DNA of 64,000 bases from Meandrina meandrites (Eukaryota; Cnidaria; Anthozoa; Scleractinia; Meandrinidae), in the NCBI GenBank assembly GCA_963693305.1, contig OY855913.1:20280015-20344014 (forward strand), read 5' to 3'. A program made the translations under genes and the position numbers. The notes beneath the pieces were generated by a model. The model made no database searches. It saw nothing but the letters and a program-made list of their open reading frames with translations, and was not told the DNA's origin. Shown here in pieces: positions 58,981 through 64,000 of this stretch. Within the stretch, counting starts at the first letter, position 1; every line of letters starts with the position of its first letter.

Positions 58981-59096
58981 GTTTACTGACGTTTCGGCAA
59001 TGGTGCCTTCTTCAGGGTACAAAACTAAACTGTTAAAACTTTTCACGGTTTAGTTTTGTACCCTGAAGAAAACAGCATTGCCGAAACGTTGGTAAA
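58981..59096. repeat. palindrome with CTGAAGAA...GAAACGT motif, first
   Basis: Arms GTTTACTGACGTTTCGGCAA...GGGTACAAAACTAAAC (58981-59030) and the inverse, ending CCGAAACGTTGGTAAAC, enclose a 16-nt loop. Confidence 0.8.
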
Positions 59097-59295
59097 CAAT
59101 AATAGAACAGCGTAAACATTAACGATTTTTTTTTTCTTTTCAACAGTTGGCATCTATGCTGCACAGGTATTTTTCAATCTTTATCACTTGAAACTCCCCC
59201 TTCAAAAAACAAAACAAAGTTTCGCATTAGAAGTAATCTTAGACTTGTTTACTTCTTCTCCTATTTCTGAAACTTTCACCTCTCATCTTAAGAAA

Positions 59296-59566
59296 TTAAA
59301 ACTATCACTGTTTTCCGGGATCTTTTCCGAGGTTAAGAATATTTAAAATCGACGTTTCGATCAGTTTCACTGATCTTCTTCAGGCTGTTGTTAAAAATGA
59401 CAATATGGCGGATTGTTTACAATCCGCCATATTGTCATTTTGTTTACAATCCGCCATATTGTCATTTTTAACAACAGCCTGAAGAAGATCAGTGAAACTG
59501 ATCGAAAGGTCGATTTTAAATATTCTTAACCTCGGAAAAGATCCCGGAAAACAGTGATAGTTTTAA
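59296..59566. repeat. long palindrome with CTGAAGAA...GAAACGT motif, second
   Basis: Arms of about 120 bp (59296-59415 and 59446-59566) differ at only a few positions. They start TTAAAACTATCACTG and end CAGTGATAGTTTTAA. The 30-bp centre itself repeats the arm tip (AATCCGCCATATTGTCATTT). Confidence 0.85.
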
Positions 59567-59781
59567 ATTGTTTACTTCTTCTCGTAGACATGCTCCTCCC
59601 ACATTGGTGACATTGTTATCGTTTCTTTTGACTAAAAAGCTGCAATTTAAGCGCACCACGTTGGTTTGTTAAAATTCATCCAATTGCAAACAAATTCACA
59701 AGTAAATAAAGAAAATAGAGTCTAAAGAATTACACATTGACCAAATTTTGTTGGACCCACATTGCCTCTCAACACAGCTGA

Positions 59782-60337
59782 ACTCACTACATATGTTATC
59801 AATAACCTCTATTTCCTAGACATTTACTCATGCTTTCTGGGCACTCAGACTGCGACTCTGTCTTGCAAGAGTCTTTAATCGCGAGATTCAAACGTTTTTT
59901 TGCAATCAAATCCATAATACCATTCCAACAACGGTAACAGCAATCCAAGAGGGCAGCACAAAATTAGGCTACTGGTCACGCAAAATTATGAAAAAAACAC
60001 AGTTCAAAAAATCACTGAATCTTATCCGGAGATTTCCCAAGTTTCAGTTTCTGTCCAGACTTTAAATTTCAAATAAAATGGCAGATTCTTGGGCGCTGTA
60101 CACAAAAGCAGCTAAAAGCAACCACAAAGACCAACAGTGTAGTGCTCTGTCGGCCTTCCGTGGCGTTTTTTAGCCCAAAGCTAGCTTTAACTATGACCAT
60201 TTGTGTTTAGTTGAAGGAGAAAAGAGCCGGATATGTAGAAAAAAACGGCATCAGGTATGTCAACAATCTGACGATGTCACTATCACTGAATTTAAAATGA
60301 AGTACCTGCATACATGCACGTACATAAATACATATAT
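59782..60337 (+). repeat. 570-bp direct repeat, right copy
   Basis: Second copy of 51672-52250, including the donor-like CATCAG|GTATGTCAAC at 60257. No RdRP frame follows it inside the window. It may be the stump of a lost or displaced gene unit. Confidence 0.6.
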
Positions 60338-60433
60338 AAAATATACACCTTTAACATTTTCCACAGTTCATAAGTGGGTAATGCATGCATGTTGTGTTAA
60401 TGAGTGGTCTCACACGCTTCAAGGCGCCTATTC

Positions 60434-60660
60434 CTAAGGAAATGTTTTTAGAAATATTATTGATATGCCTGGCCCTCCTGAACCAGGAAAGAGTCTCATC
60501 AATTGTAGGTCCAAGAGACTTTGGGGAGTGAAGGATGAAATATGCAACATGTCGCGAGCGTAGGAGAAAGAAAGAAACCTGAGTCCCCGACGGGAATCGA
60601 ACCCATGACCTCCCAAATATTACTGGGCGGGCGCTCTATCGCTACGAGAACTCATGATGA
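60434..60660 (-). mobile_element. tRNA-derived SINE (second family)
   Basis: On the minus strand it reads an A-box-like TAGCGATAGAGCG, then GGGAGGTCATGGGTTCGATTC with a perfect B box and a T-stem that can pair (ATGGG/CCCGT). The non-tRNA body follows (CGGGGACTCAGGTTTCTTTC, CTCGCGACATGTTG). The acceptor stem is not complete, so this is a SINE rather than a working tRNA gene. Confidence 0.75.
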
Positions 60661-61189
60661 ACAAAGCCATATACTAGGTTCATATGCATTTTTTTATCGG
60701 ACTTTGAGAAGTCATCTTTTTTGATTTTGTTGCCGTCGATATGTGCAGCGATGGGGGCCCCATTTAAGGTTTGCAGCCTCTGACGTGAACCAATGATCAT
60801 AAGTTTAGTTTAGCAACATTTAAGCTAAGTTTGTTAGCTCTTAGTCAGGTGTTAACGTTGGCTAGATCTGTGTTGATCATTGTTTCGAGGTCATAGTTCG
60901 TCAAGGATGCAAAGTTGACAGTGTCTCAATACCTTAAGAATTCTGTCATCAGCATACATCCAAAACAATGGCCACATCGTGTGCTTTAATATTCTAGGTC
61001 GCACAACAGATGTATACAAAGTTTGCTTATACTAACAAAGAAATTCCCTGAGGGCGCACACTTCGATCTTCCTAATCGTTCACTGAAATGATAAAATTTT
61101 ATGATAACGATTATACTTAGCATCGACTCATACTTCGACGGTGATCGTTTTCATGTCCATCCCTTAATTGGTTCTAAAAAGCTTGATCA

Positions 61190-61311
61190 GTACTGCAGCG
61201 CACATAACAATGCTGGATTTGTAATAATCATATCAGTGAAAAGGACAAGTGCACGGCCAGCTAAAATGGCTTTAAATACAATTCAAACTGCTTTTTATAG
61301 CCTGTAGATAA
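61190..61311. repeat. stray copy of the sequence upstream of RdRP gene 2
   Basis: It matches about 30925-31020 (the 5' UTR intron of gene 2) in GGATTTGTAATAA, TATCAGTGAAAAG and TTCAAACTGC. It suggests that a duplicated RdRP unit once extended here and was cut by the DIRS insertion. Confidence 0.5.
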
Positions 61312-61573
61312 AATTGAAAAATTAAACGAGACTTACCTGGAAGTTGAAGTTTGATTGAAATTCTACCGAGTTACATAATGCCAGGGGATCACATGAGATT
61401 GCTTGCGCATGCGCATGGTCAGTCTTAGAAGACTTGGTGCGCGTGGTGTAAATAACATGTGTAGAAGCCACCAGGGTGGGTGGGTAGGGCATGTGATCCC
61501 CTGGCATTATGTAACTCGGTAGAATTTCAATCAAACTTCAACTTCCAGGTAAGTCTCGTTTAATTTTTCAATT
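61312..61573. repeat. perfect 84-bp inverted repeat at the DIRS terminus
   Basis: Arms 61312-61395 and 61490-61573 are exact reverse complements around 94 nt. A related but diverged direct copy (TTCTACCTCGTTACCATGCCAGGAGATCCCATGAGATT, about 61572-61610) follows. This resembles the mix of terminal inverted repeat and internal complementary region that DIRS elements use for circularisation. Confidence 0.8.
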
Positions 61574-61721
61574 CTACCTCGTTACCATGCCAGGAGATCC
61601 CATGAGATTTCAAAGCCAACCACGCGCGACAAGTAACAAAGAAAAAATGGTCCAAAGATAATAGTTGTCTCAACGCAACATACTTTATTGAATGTAGAAA
61701 TTATAACATGAAGTTAGGCAT

Positions 61722-62883
61722 TTAGCCTTCAACTGTATCAAGTACACTGGATGCAAATTGTGACACTCTAACTACAGGTTTGTTGTAGAATTTGGCAAAA
61801 GTGTATTCTGATGACCAACCTGCAGTACTTAGTATTTCATCTAGAGACACTGATGCGTTACTTGCTGCTGACACTGCAGCAGCTCTAGTACTATGAGGTT
61901 TAAACTTCTTTGTGTCAATGCCAGCAGAGGACAGAACAGTTTTTACCCACCTACCAATTGTATCCCTACTAACTGCTTTGTGCGGCTTAGTGTAGCTCAC
62001 AAAAAGTTGGGATTCTGATCCTCGTAATGGTTCTGTTCTGCTGATGTACTCTTTAAGAGTAGTAACTACACACAATCTACTATCCCTGAAAGCAGTTAAG
62101 GTTACTGTGGGATTAGGAAAACCAGGTCTGGTTTGCTTTAACAACTTTGAAAACAAAAACGTGTAACTGTCAACAGACACCCTCATGTTTGATAAATTTA
62201 ACAAGTGGACAGTTTGCCCCCTTTGACCAGAAACTAACAATATTAAAGTCACTAGTTTAAGTGTCAGTTCCTTAAGAGTCAATGTTCCAACAGGCGACAA
62301 GCCTTGAAGGTAATGTAAAACAACGCTGACATCCCAAGTCTCTGAATACCTTGGCGAGGGAGGGTTGCTCTGAAAAATGCCTTTCAGTAAGCGTGACACT
62401 AAGCGATCTTGTACCATCTTCCAATACAATATATGAAGATAAGGCACTCCGTGCTGTATTGATAGCACTGTAGGTGAGTCTATGGTCATAAAGATGTGTG
62501 AAGAATTCCAAAGCCTGCTCTACAGTTGGTTGATTTTGACTAATTTTCCTTTGAGCACAAAAGTTAGACCATTTCTGGATATAAACTTGATATTGTTTCT
62601 GGGTACCAGGTCTCCAGGAGGCCATGAGGAGGTTACAAGCTGATTCTGAAATTCCTCTTGTTTCAAAGGACCTCCTGATATGTAACAGGCCATCAGTACC
62701 ATTTCTGCGTGAAGTGGGTGAAGTTTGGTCATGTTGGGTAGCGTCAGCAATCTTTTTTGTTGTGGAAGAGCAACTGGATGTCTTATCAACAATCTCAACA
62801 TCTGGGGCCACCAGACTTGTGTTGGCCATATGGGTGCAATCAGAATCCCTTCTGCTTTGTCCATTTCTACTTTCCTTAAACAT
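61722..62883 (-). pseudogene. DIRS tyrosine recombinase, frameshifted
   Basis: The N-terminal, core-binding part (WRPGTQKQYQVYIQKWSNFC, ALEFFTHLYD) lies in one frame from 62883. The catalytic part is in another frame ending at 61722. They meet near 62410, so at least one base is lost or gained there. In the catalytic frame (255 codons from 62489) the tyrosine recombinase residues are present: Arg90 (SGQRGQ), His199-x2-Arg202 (PHSTRAA), Trp225 (AGWSS) and nucleophile Tyr235 (FAKFYNK). In a working element this enzyme would insert the circular DNA copy. Confidence 0.8.
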
Positions 62884-64000
62884 CTAGAAATAAGGGAGAA
62901 GGGTGGAAAACAATAAAACTTGTATTTGCTCCAGTCAATTGTAAATGCATCAATATGGGTAGCCTCTGGGTCTGGCTTCCATGAAGCAAACATAGCTAGC
63001 TGTCTGTTCGCCCGGGTGGCAAAGAGATCAATTTCAGGGCTAACCCATAAGTCTTGGATTTGCCTAAAAACTTCAGGGTTCAACTGCCATTCGGTGCGTT
63101 CATTAAAAATTCTACTCTCTCGGTCTGCATCCGTATTCTGGACCCCAGGGATGTGTGCGGCAGTTAGCCATGTGTTGTTATTAATGCCCCAAGACCAAAT
63201 ATCACAGGTGATGTCATTGCACGATGGGGATTAAGTCCCACCTTTGGAGTTTATATAACAGACAGCTGTAGTGTTATCAGAAAGGACTTTCACATGTTTT
63301 CCAGACAGTTGTGATTCAAACACTTTCAGGGCAAATTTAATTGCAAGAAGTTCCAACTCATTAATGTGTTTTGACTGCTCTCTAGTAGTCCAAAGACCTT
63401 GGGTAGTATTCTTATTGCAAACTGCTCCCCAGCCTTTTTTGGAAGCATCACATGTAATTTCAATATCAATTTTACCATGTGAAATAGGATTATTGGACTG
63501 CAAGACATTGTCTACCCACCAACACAGGTCTGTTTTGGCAGCTGGGGATAAGCACATTATGTCCTGGTAATTTCCCTTAGCAATTTTAAGGGCAATGTTC
63601 TTGTCTATTTCAAGATGTCTGTAGTGTAGCTGCCCATACTGAACAGCTGGTAAACTGGCCACTAGCAGGCCTATCACTTGTGACACCTCTACAATTGAGC
63701 ATTCTGACTTAGCTAACAGCTTTTTACATGCCATGCTAACTTTGAGAGCCTTTTCAGGGGTAAGAGCTATTGTCATGGTGACTTGAGTTTATCACAAACC
63801 CGAGAAATGTTATTATTTGAGTGGGCTCAAAGACTGACTTTTCAGGATGAGGCAGAAAACCCAATTTTTCAAAAAGATCCACGCTATCCTGAACATTGTG
63901 TTTACATTCCTCAAAAGTATCTCCTTGGAGATATGAGTCGTCTATGTAGCCAACATTGACATGGCCTTTACTACGAAGTGAGCTGTAAACTGGTTTTAGG
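62520..64000 (-). pseudogene. DIRS reverse transcriptase/RNase H, interrupted
   Basis: From the right edge: the reverse transcriptase palm with YIDDSYLQGD and FLGFVINS, a frameshift near 63785, then LTPEKALK and an RNase H. Its acidic residues are visible in ITCDASKKGWGA, NELELLAIKFAL and VLSDNTTAVCY. A TAA at 63233-63231 interrupts the frame just after INSKGGT. The same frame goes on through IDLFATRANRQL, WKPDPEATHIDAF and FPPFSLISRCL, a block typical of DIRS polyproteins. The polymerase N-terminus is outside the window. Confidence 0.8.

Larger units (their letters stand above)
61312..64000 (-). mobile_element. DIRS-like tyrosine-recombinase retrotransposon, 3' part, decayed
   Basis: The minus strand carries, in order, the end of a reverse transcriptase with YIDD (63948-63937), an RNase H, a DIRS-type conserved region and a tyrosine recombinase. 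This is the defining order of DIRS elements, which integrate with a recombinase in place of a DDE integrase. The 3' terminus has an 84-bp perfect inverted repeat (61312-61395 and 61490-61573). The 5' half lies right of the window. Frameshifts near 63785 and 62410 and a TAA at 63233-63231 show it is inactive. Confidence 0.85.

Noticed and set aside
60590..60660. Possible functional tRNA gene
   Set aside because: The B box and T-stem are good, but no proper acceptor stem or anticodon arm can be drawn and a SINE body follows.

Overview
The window looks like nuclear DNA from an early-branching animal, most likely an anthozoan cnidarian such as a stony coral. The evidence is a many-exon MAPKAPK5 gene of animal type, cellular RNA-dependent RNA polymerase (RdRP) genes of the kind kept in cnidarians but lost from vertebrates and flies, tRNA-derived SINEs, a DIRS-type tyrosine-recombinase retrotransposon, and AT-rich, repeat-filled spacers. 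The species call is inference.

Layout. 1-6537 (+): the 3' half of MAPKAPK5, six exons with repeats in the introns. 6538-13400: repeat-rich spacer with a four-copy 174-bp tandem repeat. 13637-14527 (-): a single-exon coiled-coil protein with a TRAF-like zinc knuckle. 16783-56036: a dispersed cluster of five RdRP homologues. Genes 1-4 are on the minus strand (16783-20103, 28522-30605, 38152-40077, 45709-47664). Gene 5 is on the plus strand (54144-56036). They are separated by transposon-derived DNA, including a 4.1-kb foldback element with an 8-bp target duplication, hairpin MITEs, SINEs and a LINE remnant. 57304-61311: more long inverted repeats and a SINE. 61312-64000 (-): the 3' half of a decayed DIRS-like retrotransposon that runs off the right edge.

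The main result is the RdRP cluster. Gene 1 keeps the metal-binding D-x-D-G-D motif (DLDGD) and has an intron before its last coding exon. Genes 2-5 keep the fold and the surrounding family motifs, but the catalytic site reads DLSGS, DLGGN, YLGGD and, in gene 5, is absent. Genes 3, 4 and 5 are nevertheless uninterrupted for 630-651 codons. Gene 2 has one frameshift. Genes 2 and 4 share a non-coding first exon, splice sites and upstream sequence, so whole transcription units were duplicated. The likely reading is one active polymerase plus several catalytically dead relatives that may act as scaffolds, regulators or decoys in small-RNA silencing. The local abundance of perfect inverted repeats, which would form dsRNA if transcribed, fits that theme but proves nothing.
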